Below, one piece after another: positions 35,711 through 46,800 of a stretch of 64,000 bases of DNA. Position 1 is the stretch's first letter; every line of letters begins with the position of its first letter. The position numbers were made by a program, and so were the translations under genes. The stretch is from Rhodopseudomonas sp. AAP120 (lineage in GTDB: Bacteria; Pseudomonadota; Alphaproteobacteria; Rhizobiales; Xanthobacteraceae): contig NZ_LJIC01000027.1 of assembly GCF_001295845.1 (NCBI RefSeq), positions 1 to 64,000 on the forward strand. The letters are read 5' to 3'. The notes beneath the pieces are model-generated. The model saw only the letters and a list, made by a program, of their open reading frames with translations, was not told where the DNA came from and did not search any database.

Positions 35711-37315
35711 ATGTCCCTGCATTCCACGATCGATCCCGGCTCGGCCGATTTTGCGCGCAACAGCGACACCATGCGCGCGCTGGTGGCCGAACTGAAGGAC
35801 AAGCTCGCTGCCGTCGCCGGCGGCGGTGGCGAGGCGGCCCGCGCCAAGCACACCGCGCGCGGCAAGCTGCTCGCGCGCGACCGCGTCGACCTGCTGCTCG
35901 ATCCCGGCACCGCGTTTCTCGAATTGTCGCCCCTCGCGGCCAACGGGCTCTATGGCGGCGACGTGCATTCGGCCTCGATCGTCACCGGTGTCGGCCGCGT
36001 CGCCGGTCGGGATTGCATGATCGTCGCCAACGACGCCACCGTGAAGGGCGGCACCTATTATCCGCTGACGGTGAAGAAGCATCTGCGCGCGCAGGACATC
36101 GCGCGGCAGAACAATCTGCCGTGCATCTACATGGTCGATTCCGGCGGCGCCTTCCTGCCGCAGCAGGACGAGGTGTTTCCGGACGAACGGCATTTCGGCC
36201 GGATCTTCTTCAACCAGGCCAACATGTCGGCGCAGGGCATCCCGCAGATCGCGGTGGTGATGGGCTCGTGCACCGCCGGGGGCGCCTATGTGCCGGCGAT
36301 GTCGGACGAGAGCATCATCGTGCGCAATCAGGGCACCATCTTCCTCGGCGGCCCGCCGCTGGTGAAGGCCGCGACTGGCGAGGTGGTGTCGGCGGAAGAA
36401 CTCGGCGGCGCCGACGTGCATTCGCGGCAGTCCGGCGTGACCGATCACTACGCGCAGAACGACGCCCACGCGATCGGCATCGCGCGAAAAATCGTCGGCA
36501 CGCTGAAGCCGCCGCAGCGGCCGGTGCTCAACATGCGTGAGCCGCGCGAGCCGCTGTATCCGGCCGAGCAGCTCTACGGCATTGTGCCGGCCGAGAGCCG
36601 CAAGCCGTTCGACGTGCGCGATATCATCGCACGGGTTGTCGACGGCTCGGAGTTCGACGAGTTCAAGAAACTGTACGGCACCACTTTGGTTTGCGGCTTC
36701 GCCCATATCTGGGGCTTCCCGGTCGGCATCATCGCCAACAACGGCATCCTGTTTAGCGAAAGCTCGCTGAAGGGCGCGCATTTCATCGAGCTGTGCTGCC
36801 AGCGCGGCATTCCGCTGGTGTTCTTGCAGAACATCACCGGCTTCATGGTCGGCAAGAAGTACGAGGCCGGCGGCATCGCCCGCGACGGTGCCAAGCTGGT
36901 CACCGCGGTCGCGACCGCCAATGTGCCGAAATTCACCGTGGTAATCGGCGGCTCCTACGGCGCCGGCAATTACGGCATGTGCGGCAGGGCGTACTCGCCG
37001 CGCTTCCTGTGGATGTGGCCGAACGCCCGCATTTCGGTCATGGGCGGCGAGCAGGCCGCGATGGTGCTGAGCCAGCTTCGTCGCGACAACATCGAGGCGA
37101 AGGGCGGCTCGTGGAGCACGGAGGAGGAGGAGGAATTCCGCTCGCCGATCCGTGCGCAATACGAAACGCAGGGCAGCCCGTACTACGCGACAGCGCGGCT
37201 GTGGGACGACGGCGTGATCGACCCCGCCGACACGCGGCTGGTGCTCGGCCTTGGACTGTCCGCATCGAGCAATGCGCCGATCGAGCCGACGAAGTTCGGC
37301 CTGTTCCGGATGTGA
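35711..37315 (+). CDS. mccB: methylcrotonyl-CoA carboxylase, carboxyltransferase (beta) subunit
   Basis: 534 residues from the ATG giving [13 protein letters not shown]. Transfers the carboxyl group from biotin to 3-methylcrotonyl-CoA in leucine degradation. Carboxyltransferase halves: [17 protein letters not shown] and [19 protein letters not shown] in the N domain, then [20 protein letters not shown] and [20 protein letters not shown] in the C domain; these strings are specific to MCC rather than propionyl-CoA carboxylase. The biotin-bearing subunit gene starts 13 bp later. Confidence 0.95.
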   Translation: MSLHSTIDPGSADFARNSDTMRALVAELKDKLAAVAGGGGEAARAKHTARGKLLARDRVDLLLDPGTAFLELSPLAANGLYGGDVHSASIVTGVGRVAGRDCMIVANDATVKGGTYYPLTVKKHLRAQDIARQNNLPCIYMVDSGGAFLPQQDEVFPDERHFGRIFFNQANMSAQGIPQIAVVMGSCTAGGAYVPAMSDESIIVRNQGTIFLGGPPLVKAATGEVVSAEELGGADVHSRQSGVTDHYAQNDAHAIGIARKIVGTLKPPQRPVLNMREPREPLYPAEQLYGIVPAESRKPFDVRDIIARVVDGSEFDEFKKLYGTTLVCGFAHIWGFPVGIIANNGILFSESSLKGAHFIELCCQRGIPLVFLQNITGFMVGKKYEAGGIARDGAKLVTAVATANVPKFTVVIGGSYGAGNYGMCGRAYSPRFLWMWPNARISVMGGEQAAMVLSQLRRDNIEAKGGSWSTEEEEEFRSPIRAQYETQGSPYYATARLWDDGVIDPADTRLVLGLGLSASSNAPIEPTKFGLFRM

Positions 37316-37328
37316 TGAGCAGGACCTG

Positions 37329-39347
37329 ATGATGACCAAACCAGCCCTGTATCGCCGCTTCCGCACGCTCTTGATCGCCAACCGCGGCGAGATCGCCTGC
37401 CGCGTCATCCGCACCGCCCGCGCCATGGGCCTGCGCACCGTCGCGGTGTATTCCGAAGCCGACGGCGGCGCGCAGCATGTCAGCGAGGCCGACGACGCCG
37501 TGCTGCTCGGCGCGGCGAAGGCGGCCGACAGTTACTTGAACATCGCGCGGATCATCGAGGCGGCGAAGCAAACCGGCGCCGAGGCGGTGCATCCGGGCTA
37601 CGGCTTCCTGTCGGAGAGCGCCGAGTTCGCCCAGGCTTGCGCCGACGCCGGGCTGGTGTTCGTCGGCCCGACGCCGGACATGATCACCGCGATGGGCTCG
37701 AAATCGGGCTCCAAGGCGCTGATGGAGAAGGCCGGCGTGCCGCTGGTGCCGGGCTATCACGGCGCCGCGCAGGACGATGCGACGCTGGCAGGGGCCGCCG
37801 ACAAGATCGGCTTCCCGGTGCTGGTCAAGGCTTCGGCCGGCGGCGGCGGCCGCGGCATGCGGGTGGTGCGCAAGGCGGAGGAGTTGTCAGACGCGATCGC
37901 CAGCGCCAAGCGCGAGGCCAAGGCGGCGTTCGGCGACGATACGCTGCTGATCGAGAAATACGTCGACAATCCCCGTCACATCGAGGTGCAGATCGTCGGC
38001 GACAGCCACGGCAATCTGGTGTCGCTGTTCGAGCGCGAATGCACGCTGCAGCGCCGCCACCAGAAGGTGATCGAAGAGGCGCCGTCGCCGACGCTCGACG
38101 CCGCCGGGCGCGAGAAGGTCTGCGAAGCAGCGCGACGTGCGGCCGGCGCAGTGAACTACGTCGGCGCCGGCACCATCGAGTTCGTCTCGGACGGCAAGGA
38201 CGTGTTCTTCATCGAGATGAACACCCGCCTGCAGGTCGAGCATCCGGTCACCGAATTGATCTCGGGCGTCGATCTGGTCGAATGGCAGCTGCGCGTCGCG
38301 TTCGGCGAGGAGCTGCCGCTCAGGCAGGATCAGCTGAAGCTCAACGGCCACGCTATCGAGGCGCGGGTTTATGCCGAGATCCCGGCCAAGAACTTCATGC
38401 CGTCGGTCGGCAGGATCACGACGTGGCGCACACCCGCCGAGGTCGATGGTCTGCGCATCGATGCCGGCTATCGCAGCGGTGACAGCGTGTCGCCGTACTA
38501 CGACGCGATGCTTGCCAAGGTGATTGCTTGGGCGCCGACCCGCGCCGCTGCGATCGATCGGCTCGACCGCGGCCTCAACGAGACCGACGTCCGCGGCGTC
38601 ACCACCAACATCCCGTTTTTGTCGGCGTTGGTGACGCATCCGGACGTGCGCGCCAACGCCATCGACACCGGCTTCATCGAGCGGCATCTGGCGACGCTGA
38701 CGGCGACCGCGGAATCGCTCGGCGATCTCGAACTCGCCGCTGCAGTGGCGGCGATCCTGCGCAGCGAGGATGAAGCTGCAAAGGCCGACGCAGCGTCGCC
38801 GTGGCGCGCGTCGGGCTGGATGCCGGTCGGCCGGCGCAAGCGCAGCTTCCTGTTCCGGCGCGGGCAGGGCCATGAGCACACAGATCATCAGGTGCTGCTC
38901 AGCTATGGCGGTGGCGGCTCGACGCTGACGATCGATGGTCGCGAGCTTGCGTTCGGATCGTCGGCGAACGGCGACGGCATCGATCTGCTGCTGGACGGCG
39001 TGCGTTCGCGCATTGCGGCGGTGGTGGATGGACACGAACTCTATGTCCGCACGCGCAACGGCCGCTTCGACCTGCATCTGGTCGATCCGTTCTGTGGCGA
39101 GAGCGAGGAGGCGGTCGGCGAAGACAAAATCGTCGCGCCGCTGCCCGGCACGGTTGTCGCGCTGCTTGCCGAGGAAGGCGCGAAGCTCGAAAAGGGCGCG
39201 GCGATCCTCACGCTCGAAGTGATGAAGATGGAGCAGACCCTGCGTGCGCCGTTCGCCGGCACACTCAAGGCGCTGAAATGCAAGGTCGGCGACATCGTCG
39301 CCGAGGGCGCGGAGCTCGCCGAGCTCGAGGCCGACGCCGAGTCGTAA
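37329..39347 (+). CDS. mccA: methylcrotonyl-CoA carboxylase, biotin carboxylase / biotin carrier (alpha) subunit
   Basis: 672 residues from the first of two adjacent ATGs. Biotin carboxylase domain: LLIANRGEIACRVIRTAR, VHPGYGFLSESAEFAQ, KASAGGGGRGMRVV (ATP-grasp loop), FIEMNTRLQVEHPVTE. A linking region follows (about 460-590), then a biotinyl carrier domain with EVMKMEQTL, placing the biotin on Lys633. Partner of the beta subunit just upstream. A palindromic repeat separates it from the HMG-CoA lyase gene. Confidence 0.95.
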   Translation: MMTKPALYRRFRTLLIANRGEIACRVIRTARAMGLRTVAVYSEADGGAQHVSEADDAVLLGAAKAADSYLNIARIIEAAKQTGAEAVHPGYGFLSESAEFAQACADAGLVFVGPTPDMITAMGSKSGSKALMEKAGVPLVPGYHGAAQDDATLAGAADKIGFPVLVKASAGGGGRGMRVVRKAEELSDAIASAKREAKAAFGDDTLLIEKYVDNPRHIEVQIVGDSHGNLVSLFERECTLQRRHQKVIEEAPSPTLDAAGREKVCEAARRAAGAVNYVGAGTIEFVSDGKDVFFIEMNTRLQVEHPVTELISGVDLVEWQLRVAFGEELPLRQDQLKLNGHAIEARVYAEIPAKNFMPSVGRITTWRTPAEVDGLRIDAGYRSGDSVSPYYDAMLAKVIAWAPTRAAAIDRLDRGLNETDVRGVTTNIPFLSALVTHPDVRANAIDTGFIERHLATLTATAESLGDLELAAAVAAILRSEDEAAKADAASPWRASGWMPVGRRKRSFLFRRGQGHEHTDHQVLLSYGGGGSTLTIDGRELAFGSSANGDGIDLLLDGVRSRIAAVVDGHELYVRTRNGRFDLHLVDPFCGESEEAVGEDKIVAPLPGTVVALLAEEGAKLEKGAAILTLEVMKMEQTLRAPFAGTLKALKCKVGDIVAEGAELAELEADAES

Positions 39348-39353
39348 TTCTGC

Positions 39354-39441
39354 GTCATGGCCGGGCTCGTCCCGGTCATCCACGTCTTCGGGCGTCGATC
39401 CGCTGTAAGGCGTGGATGCCCGGCACAAGGCCGGGCATGAC
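39354..39441. repeat. dispersed palindromic repeat, family C
   Basis: Begins GTCATGGCCGGGCTCGTCCC and ends AAGGCCGGGCATGACG, containing CGTGGATGCCCGGC. It occupies nearly the whole gap between the biotin carboxylase gene and mvaB, inside the leucine-degradation cluster. Confidence 0.85.
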
Positions 39442-39462
39442 GATGTACTTGTGGGAGTAGTC

Positions 39463-40368
39463 ATGACCGACACCATCCGCATCGTCGAAGTCGGCCCGCG
39501 CGACGGGTTGCAGAACGAGAAGACGCCGGTCAGCGTGGCGGATCGTGTCGCCTTTGTTGAACGGCTGGTTGCGGCGGGGCTGTCCACTGTCGAGGTCGGC
39601 GCCTTCGTGTCGCCGAAGGCAGTGCCGCAGATGCAAGGCTCCGACGAGGTGCTGCGCGCGTCGCTGAAGCTTCCCGGCGAGTTTCACGTGCTGGTGCCGA
39701 ACGAGAAGGGCTACGAGGCCGCGCGCGCCGCCGGTGCGCAGGTGATCGCGGTGTTCGCCTCGGCGTCCGAAGGTTTCTCTCGTGCCAACATCAATTGCAG
39801 CGTCGCGGAATCAATCGAGCGCTTCAAGCCGGTGATCGCCCGCGCCAAGGCGGACGGCGTCAAGGTGCGCGGCTACGTGTCCTGCGTGCTTGGCTGCCCG
39901 TTCGATGGCGACGTCCCGGTGCAGGCGGTGGTCGATGTCACGACGACGTTGCGCGATCTCGGCTGCTACGAGGTCTCGCTCGGCGATACCATCGGGGTCG
40001 GCACGCCGAAGAAAGTGCGCGAATTGCTGCACGCCTGCGCCGACGCGGTGCCGATGGCGTCGTTGGCGATGCATTTCCACGACACCTACGGCCAGGCGCT
40101 CGCCAATCTCTACGCCGGCCTGGAAGAAGGCGCCCACGTCATCGACAGCGCCGCCGGCGGCCTCGGCGGCTGCCCGTATGCACCGGGCGCCACCGGCAAC
40201 GTCGCGACCGAGGACGTGGTGTACATGCTGGAAGGCATGGGGGTGTCGATGGGGGTCGATATGGACAAGCTGATCGCAGCAACTAACGGCATTGCGTCAC
40301 TACTTGGACGACCGCCGGTCAGCCGCGTGGTGAATGCGCTGAACGCGAAGAAGAAGCGGGCGAGTTAG
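39463..40368 (+). CDS. mvaB: hydroxymethylglutaryl-CoA lyase
   Basis: 301 residues from the ATG after GGGAG. Cleaves HMG-CoA to acetoacetate and acetyl-CoA, the last step of leucine degradation. IRIVEVGPRDGLQNEK is the DRE-TIM-metallolyase metal-binding start; EVGAFVSPKAVPQM, SLGDTIGVGTP and MHFHDTYGQALANLYAG follow. The active-site Cys loop is GLGGCPYAPGATGNVATEDVVY, with Cys in GGCPYAPGA. It completes the pathway with the two carboxylase subunits upstream. Confidence 0.96.
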   Translation: MTDTIRIVEVGPRDGLQNEKTPVSVADRVAFVERLVAAGLSTVEVGAFVSPKAVPQMQGSDEVLRASLKLPGEFHVLVPNEKGYEAARAAGAQVIAVFASASEGFSRANINCSVAESIERFKPVIARAKADGVKVRGYVSCVLGCPFDGDVPVQAVVDVTTTLRDLGCYEVSLGDTIGVGTPKKVRELLHACADAVPMASLAMHFHDTYGQALANLYAGLEEGAHVIDSAAGGLGGCPYAPGATGNVATEDVVYMLEGMGVSMGVDMDKLIAATNGIASLLGRPPVSRVVNALNAKKKRAS

Positions 40369-40414
40369 TTCGGCGCTTGTAGGGTGGGCGAAGCGTGCTT
40401 ACCCTACAATCTCC

Positions 40415-40540
40415 GTGTCCCGCACGCGGTGCAGCGCGTAGCGCTGCTCCGCAGATGCGGGACCCCGGTTAGCGCTAGCGAAGGAACCGGGGCCCCGGAT
40501 CTGCGCGGCGGCACTGCGTGCCGCAGCTTGTCCGGGGCAC
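40415..40540. repeat. dispersed large palindromic repeat, family B
   Basis: From GTGTCCCGCACGCGG to TTGTCCGGGGCAC, followed by a partial duplication of its right end (GTGCGGCAGCTTGTCTGGGCAC to about 40564). It fills the gap between mvaB and the convergent TRAP transporter operon. Confidence 0.85.
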
Positions 40541-40569
40541 GATGTGCGGCAGCTTGTCTGGGCACACCT

Positions 40570-41928
40570 TCATCTCACACTCTCCGGCCCCATCACCAGA
40601 TCCGGCAACCCGGTCGAAATCCCCGGGAAGAAGCATAGCAGCAGCACCGCCAGCATCATCAGCAGCACGAAGGGCAGGGTGCCCCAGATCACGTCGCTGA
40701 GCGGGATGTCGGGGGCGACGTTGCGGATGACGAAGATGTTGAGGCCGACCGGTGGATGGATCAGGCCCATCTCCATCACGACGGTCATCACAACGCCGAA
40801 CCAGATGATGTCGAATTCGGCGGCGCGCAGCGGCGGCAGGATGATCGGCGCGGTCATCAGGATGATCGAGACCGGCGGCAGGAAGAAGCCGAGCATCACC
40901 ACCAGCAGCAGGATCGCGGCCAAGAGTTCCCATCGCGGCAGGTTCATCGCCACGATGGCTTCGGCGGCGGATTGCGAGATGTGCAGATAGCTCATCACGT
41001 AGGAGTACAACAGCGACATGCCGATGATCATCATCAGCATGGTCGACTCGCGCACCGTCGAGGTCATGATCGGGGCGAGGTCGCTCGGCCGCCACACGCC
41101 GTAGATCAGCGCGATCAGCAGCAGCGCCAGCAGGCCGCCGAGACCGGCGGTTTCCGACGGCGTGGCGTAGCCGCCATACAGCGCGATCATCACGCCGGTG
41201 AGCAGGATGATGAACGGCAGCACCCGCGGCAGCGCGCCGAAGCGCTGCGCCATGGTGAACTTCTCGTCGGTGAGGATGGGCGAGTTGGTCCCGCTCTGCT
41301 CGTAGGCGCGCTTGGCTGTCGCGTATTCCTTGCGGAAGCGGATCACCGCATAGATGCCGAACAGCGTCACCAGCAACAGGCCGGGGCCGATGCCGGCGAG
41401 GAACAGCCGGCCGAGCGATTTCTCCGCCGCCACCGCGAACAGGATCATGGTGATCGACGGCGGCAGCAGGATGCCGAGCGTGCCGCCGGCTGCGATGATG
41501 CCGGCCGCGAAGCCGCCGGAGTAACCGCGCTTGCGCATCTCCGGAATGCCGGCCGATCCGATCGCCGAACAGGTCGCGGGCGACGAGCCGGCCATCGCGG
41601 CGAACAGCGCGCAGGCGAACACGTTGGCGACGCCGAGGCCGCCGGGCACCTTGTGCAGCCAGGCGTGCAAAGCGGAGTACAGATCCTGGCCGGCGCGGGA
41701 CTTGCCGATCGCCGCGCCCTTGAGGATGAACAGCGGGATCGACAGCAATGTGATCGACGCCATCTCCTCGTAGACGTTCTGCGTCACCGTATCGAGCGAC
41801 GCCGACGGCATGAAGATCGCCATGAACACCAGCGCGACGGCGCCGAGCGCGAACGCGATCGGCATGCCGGAGAACATCGCGACCAGAGTCGCGATGCCGT
41901 AGCTGATCCCAATGCCGAGAACTGTCAC
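40570..41928 (-). CDS. dctM: TRAP transporter large permease, DctM family
   Basis: 452 residues if translation starts at the GTG at 41928, which overlaps the dctQ stop (GTGA); the longer frame upstream is a shadow of dctQ. About 12 membrane segments. Family segments include SIPLFILKGAAIG, GSSPATCSAIGSAGIPEM, AAGGTLGILLPPSITMILFA and FFLPPVSIILMTAPIILPPL. It is the ion-coupled translocation subunit of a tripartite transporter. The substrate, probably an organic acid, cannot be read from the sequence. Confidence 0.93.
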   Translation of the reverse strand: MTVLGIGISYGIATLVAMFSGMPIAFALGAVALVFMAIFMPSASLDTVTQNVYEEMASITLLSIPLFILKGAAIGKSRAGQDLYSALHAWLHKVPGGLGVANVFACALFAAMAGSSPATCSAIGSAGIPEMRKRGYSGGFAAGIIAAGGTLGILLPPSITMILFAVAAEKSLGRLFLAGIGPGLLLVTLFGIYAVIRFRKEYATAKRAYEQSGTNSPILTDEKFTMAQRFGALPRVLPFIILLTGVMIALYGGYATPSETAGLGGLLALLLIALIYGVWRPSDLAPIMTSTVRESTMLMMIIGMSLLYSYVMSYLHISQSAAEAIVAMNLPRWELLAAILLLVVMLGFFLPPVSIILMTAPIILPPLRAAEFDIIWFGVVMTVVMEMGLIHPPVGLNIFVIRNVAPDIPLSDVIWGTLPFVLLMMLAVLLLCFFPGISTGLPDLVMGPESVR

Positions 41929-42476
41929 GAGCGAATCCAATGCTTGAGCGCTTGGGCGATCTGCAGCGCAATCTGCACGCACAGCAGCGTCATGCCGGCC
42001 GCCATCAACCCGTAAGGGATGGCGAGCGGCGGTGACCAGATCGAGTTCGACACCTGACCGTCGACGTAAGCCTCGTGCGTCAGCGTCCAGGACTTCCAGG
42101 CGAAGAACGCGCAGAACGCTAGGCTGGCGATGTCGACCAGCAGCAGCCGGATGCGATTGACGAGCGGCGACAGCAGCCCGGTGAACGCCTCGATGCCGAT
42201 ATGGCCGCGCTGGCTCTGCACGAACGCGGCGGTGAGGAAGGTGGCGCCGACCAGCAGGAACACCGCGGCTTCGTCCTGCCAGTAGGTGGCGCTGTGGAAC
42301 AGGCTGCGCACCACGACGCTGTAACTGAGGATGCCGCAGGCGGCGATCAGCGCCAGCGCGGCGGCCAGCAGGATGGCGCGGTTGACCCACGCCAGCGCGT
42401 GGCCGAGCACGCCGCCCGTCTCACGATGGGCGGCGCTGGTCGGGTCGGCCTGACCCGCGGCAGGACCATGCATCAT
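41925..42476 (-). CDS. dctQ: TRAP transporter small permease, DctQ family
   Basis: 183 residues. The ATG (MMHGPAAGQ) overlaps the dctP stop (ATGA), implying translational coupling. Four membrane segments: ILLAAALALIAACGILSYSV, AVFLLVGATFLTAAF, LLLVDIASLAFCAFFAW and AIPYGLMAAGMTLLCVQIAL. TYWQDEAAVFLLVGATF corresponds to the usual conserved E-containing segment of DctQ, and QRGHIGIEAF is also typical. It bridges the binding protein and the large permease. Confidence 0.92.
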   Translation of the reverse strand: MMHGPAAGQADPTSAAHRETGGVLGHALAWVNRAILLAAALALIAACGILSYSVVVRSLFHSATYWQDEAAVFLLVGATFLTAAFVQSQRGHIGIEAFTGLLSPLVNRIRLLLVDIASLAFCAFFAWKSWTLTHEAYVDGQVSNSIWSPPLAIPYGLMAAGMTLLCVQIALQIAQALKHWIRS

Positions 42477-43495
42477 GCGGCGTCGGTGGCGAGCTTGAGC
42501 AGGTTGGCGCAGTTCGCGCTCTTCTTGGCGTAGTCCGGCCACGCGGTGTCGCGGGCGATCGCGCGCCATTTCTCGACCGTGGCGATGTCGAGTTTCTGCA
42601 CCTTGGCGCCGGCCTTCTCGTAGACCTTGGCGACCTCGATATCGTCGTCCTGCGCGCCCTTGCGGCCGAATGCTTCGAGCTCGGTACCGACGCTGAGGAT
42701 GATGTCCTGGTGGGTCTTCGGCAGCTTGTCGAAGATCGCCTTCGACATCATCAGCGGCTCGAGCATGAACCAGTAGGACGCGTCGGCGCCCGACGTCAGA
42801 TGCTTGGCGACTTCTTCGAGCCGGAACGAGATCAGGCTGGTCGAGGAAGTGATGCCGGCATCGCAGGCGCCGGTCTGCATCGCCGCGTAGATCTCGTTCG
42901 ACGGCACCGACAGCACCGCGGCGCCGGCCTGCTGCAGCACCATGTCCATCTCGCGCGAGCCGCCGCGCACCTTCAGCCCCTTGGCGTCTTCCGGCGCCAG
43001 CATCGGCTTGTTGCGGCTGGCGACGCCGCCGGCCTGCCAGACCCAGGTGATCAGCATGATGCCCTTGTCGGCGAGGAAGTCGGTCAGCGCCTTGCCGATC
43101 GGCTTGGTCTTCCAGGCGAGGCCCTGATCGTAGGTTTCGACCAGGCCAGGCATCAGGCCGATATTGGTCTCCGGTACTTCACCGCCCGCATAGGGCATCG
43201 GATACAGCGACAGATCCAGCGCGCCTTTGCGCATCGCGGAGAACTGCGCGTTGGTCTTGATCAGCGACGAGCCGGGATAGACTTCGCCGACGAGATCGCC
43301 GCCGGAGCGCTTGCTGATCTCGGCGGCGAACATCCGGCACAGCCGGTCGCGGAAGTCGCCTTTGTCGATGGTGCCGCCGGGGAACTGATGCGAGATCTTC
43401 AGCGTCGTGGCGGCATGGGCGGTTCCGGTTCCGAGCCGCAGAATCGCGGGCGCGGCCAGCATGGTCGCGACGACATGGCGACGTGAGATCATCAT
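42473..43495 (-). CDS. dctP: TRAP transporter solute-binding protein, DctP family
   Basis: 340 residues with an N-terminal export signal that has twin arginines (ISRRHVVATMLAAPAIL), so Tat export is possible. TTLKISHQFPGGTIDKGDF is the start of the mature periplasmic domain; GLKVRGGSREMDMVLQQAGA includes the conserved Arg that binds substrate carboxylates; VPSNEIYAAMQTGACDAGI is also characteristic. First gene of dctP-dctQ-dctM. Ligand unknown. Confidence 0.93.
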   Translation of the reverse strand: MMISRRHVVATMLAAPAILRLGTGTAHAATTLKISHQFPGGTIDKGDFRDRLCRMFAAEISKRSGGDLVGEVYPGSSLIKTNAQFSAMRKGALDLSLYPMPYAGGEVPETNIGLMPGLVETYDQGLAWKTKPIGKALTDFLADKGIMLITWVWQAGGVASRNKPMLAPEDAKGLKVRGGSREMDMVLQQAGAAVLSVPSNEIYAAMQTGACDAGITSSTSLISFRLEEVAKHLTSGADASYWFMLEPLMMSKAIFDKLPKTHQDIILSVGTELEAFGRKGAQDDDIEVAKVYEKAGAKVQKLDIATVEKWRAIARDTAWPDYAKKSANCANLLKLATDAA

Positions 43496-43825
43496 TTCAC
43501 TCCCGGGAATTTGTTTGTTGGTTGTGATGGCTACCGCTTGCGTCGGCGGGTGGTCAAGCCGGCGCGTGATCAGCAGGCCGATTTGCGGCGACTATTCTGC
43601 GACGCAGTGCAACGCAGCTTGAGATGCTGCGCCGCACGCTTGGTGATTACTTGAGCGCGGCACCTGGCGAGACATGAAAGGTACGGTCTCGCGCCGAGAG
43701 CTTCACGAACGCCGCCGGCAGCGTCAGCGAGCGATCGGGTTCCCTCGGAGCTCACTCCCTAGGCGATAGTATTTGCGGGACGAATCGTGTTCGTCGGTAG
43801 ATGGGTGCGGTTTAGGGGACTGTGG
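43496..43825. other. divergent intergenic region between dctP and the four-barrel protein gene
   Basis: 330 bp without a supported gene. It must hold both promoters. A segment near 43600 has repeated TGC/GCA elements (GCGACGCAGTGCAACGCAGC). A 61-codon frame on the minus strand has no ribosome site or family-like sequence. Confidence 0.45.
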
Positions 43826-46800
43826 ATGATAAGGATTGCGGCCGGGTGGGCGAGCGTGTGCGTGGTCGTCGGGTGTGCGGGCGCGGCCCAAGCAGCGGAT
43901 GTGCCGGGGGGCAGGGCTTCCCTCGTCAAGGCACCGGGTGTTGCGGCCGCGGCGGATTGGAGCGGCTTCTATGTTGGTACGCATGTCGGCGCCGCGGCCT
44001 CGGACAACGCCTGGAACGGCGCTTCGGGGCCGGTGCTGGCGCTCCCGCCGCAGCCGCTCCCATTCTACGGCCACGGCGTCAGCGGCAATGTGATCTCGGG
44101 ATTTCAGGCCGGTTATAATTTTCAGGCGGGACGTTTCGTCTATGGCGTGGAAGCCGACGCGAGCTTCGGCAACATCGGCGGCGTGGCCGGGTGCCTCGGC
44201 GGAACGTTCGCCTGCACCAGCCGGATGGACGATCTTTGGACCGTCGCAGCCCGGTTCGGGTTCGCGGCCAGCGATGTTCTGCTTTATGCCAAGGCGGGTG
44301 CCGCCTGGACGGACGTCAAACGCCGGATGGCGAGCGGCGCAACCGCCAACGTTCTGGACGGCTCCGAGACCCGCGCCGGATGGCTGGTCGGCCTCGGCGC
44401 CGAGTACGCTTTCCTGCCGGGCCTGTCCGCCAAGATCGAATACAACTACGCCGATTTCGGCAGTCGCTCGCTGGCGATGACGGACCAGTTCGGCGCGACG
44501 TCCGATGTGACGGTCGGCCAGACCGCGCACCTGGTCAAACTCGGTTTGAACTATCGCCTCGGGGCGGCGTCGATCAGCGCGGCGCCGGCTCCCGGCGTGC
44601 CGTTGCCGCAATGGAGCTGGACCGGCATCTATATCGGCGCGCAGGCCGGCGGCGGCTTCGGCCGCAATCAATGGGAGTCCGCCAACGGCGCGCTGCTGGC
44701 GATCTCGTCGTCGGGCGGCTTCCCCGGCAGTGGCGACATTTCGGGGCTGTTCGGCGGCGGACAGATCGGCGCCAATCTGCAGGTCGGGCGCTGGGTCGTC
44801 GGCGTCGAGGCGTCGGCGGCTGCGGCGGATATCGGCGGCTACGCGAAATGTGCCACGGATGTCGCCGTCGGCAGCAACTTCGTCTGCCACAATGCCATCA
44901 CCTCGCTGGGCACTGTCGCCGGACGCTTCGGGCAGAGCTGGGGCAATCTGCTGATCTACGGCAAGGCCGGCGCCGCCTGGGCCACCGGCAACAGCGAGGC
45001 GCAACAGTCCGGTTTTGCCAGCCGTTTCACCGAGAGCGGGACGCGCTGGGGCTGGATGACCGGCACCGGTCTCGAATACGCGCTGAGCCAGAACCTCTCG
45101 GCCTTCGTCGAATACAACCACGTCGATTTCGGCACGCGCGACACCCGCTACGCCGATCAGTTCGGCAACGCCTCGGTGGTCGGCTTCAACCAGAAACTGG
45201 ATCTGGTGAAGGCCGGCATCAACTACCGGCTTGGTTGGGGCGCGCTAATGCTGGAAGCGGGCGCGGCCACGCCGCTATTCGTCAAGGCGCCAACGCTGCC
45301 GCTCGGCTGGTCTGTCGAAGCCGGCACGCGCTATTGGGGCAGTTCCGGGCGGATGCAGAAGGATCTGAACGACAACGCCTCGCCGAGCCGGCTCAACTCG
45401 CGCCTGATCTATGCCAATCAGACCGGCCACGCGCTAGAGTCGTTCGTCCGTTTCGATCACACCTCGGGTGTTTTCGCCAAGGCCAATCTCGGCCTCGGCC
45501 ATCTCGTCGGCGGCCAGCTCAACGACGAAGACTTCCCGAACCAGGTGACCTATTCGAATACGATTTCGGACATGCGGAACAGCCGGCTCGCCTTCGGTAG
45601 CGCCGATGTCGGCTACAATATCATCAACGATGGCGGCCGCAAGCTCGGTGGCTTCGTCGGTTATCGTTCGCTGTACCAGACCGGCAACGGTTTCGGCTGC
45701 CTGCAGATCGCCACCGACATCACGTGCAACGTGACGGTCCCCACGCAGTTTCTTGGTCTCAGCGAAACCGAATCCTGGCGGGGCGTCGCGCTCGGTCTCA
45801 ACGTCCGCGCACCATTGAGCGAACGGCTGCGGCTGGAGGTCGATGCAGCCTATCTGCCCTACGTCAATCGGGCCGGCTTCGATAATCACTGGTTCCGGGC
45901 CGACATCAATCCGCAGTCGGAGACCGGCCACGGTTGGGGGACGCAGTTCGAAGCCATCCTGTCCTATGCCGTCACCGATCGTTTCAGCGTCGGCGTTGGT
46001 GGCCGCTATTGGTACTTCGCGACCAGCAGTGCCAGTACGATTTTCCCGGGCGAGACGGCCGTCGCGCCGATGCAGTTCTATTCCGAGCGCTACGGCGGTT
46101 TCGTGCAGACCTCGTACAAGTTCGGCGATGTCGATACGGCCGAAGCTGCGGCGCGCGGCATCGCCAAGGCGCCGCCGCAGACGGCGCCGGTGAATTGGAC
46201 CGGCCTTTATGTCGGCGCCAGCGTCGGCTCGGGCTGGGGCCTTACCACCTATGCCGATCCGTTTCCGACCGCGCCGACGGGCGACCGCGTCGACCTGGGC
46301 GGTGCATTGCTCGGCGGCCAGATCGGGGCGAACTATCAGGTTGGTCATCTGGTCACAGGCGCCGAAGCGTCGGTGAACTGGGCGAACATTCGCGGCACCA
46401 ATACGTGCTTCGGCGTGTATCCGGATCCGGTGACGGCCGGCTTCAACTGCGGCAGCAGGATCGATGCGATCGGCGCCTTCACGGCTCGCGGCGGCTACGC
46501 GTTCGATCGCACACTGCTCTACGTCAAGGGCGGCGCGGCGTGGGACCGGCAGCAGGATCAGTTCAACGCCATCGGCGTCGGCGGCACGATCCTCACTGAC
46601 ACCAGAACCAATTGGGGCTGGACGATCGGCGGCGGTCTCGAATACGCGCTGGCGCCGGCGTGGTCGATGGCGCTCGAATACAAGTACTTCGACTTCGGCG
46701 CGTCGTCGGTGTTCAGCACCTCGGCTCCGCCCGCATTGGCCGGCGTCAATCTGGCGCCGCAAAGCAACCGGCTGCAGACCGTGTCGCTCGGCGTCAATTA

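Noticed and set aside
40570-42390. 606-residue reading of the TRAP large permease with a long N-terminal extension
   Set aside because: The extra ~150 residues are a shadow of dctQ; the GTG overlapping the dctQ stop is the natural start.
43570-43755. 61-codon minus-strand frame between dctP and the four-barrel gene
   Set aside because: No ribosome site, unusual composition, no recognisable sequence.
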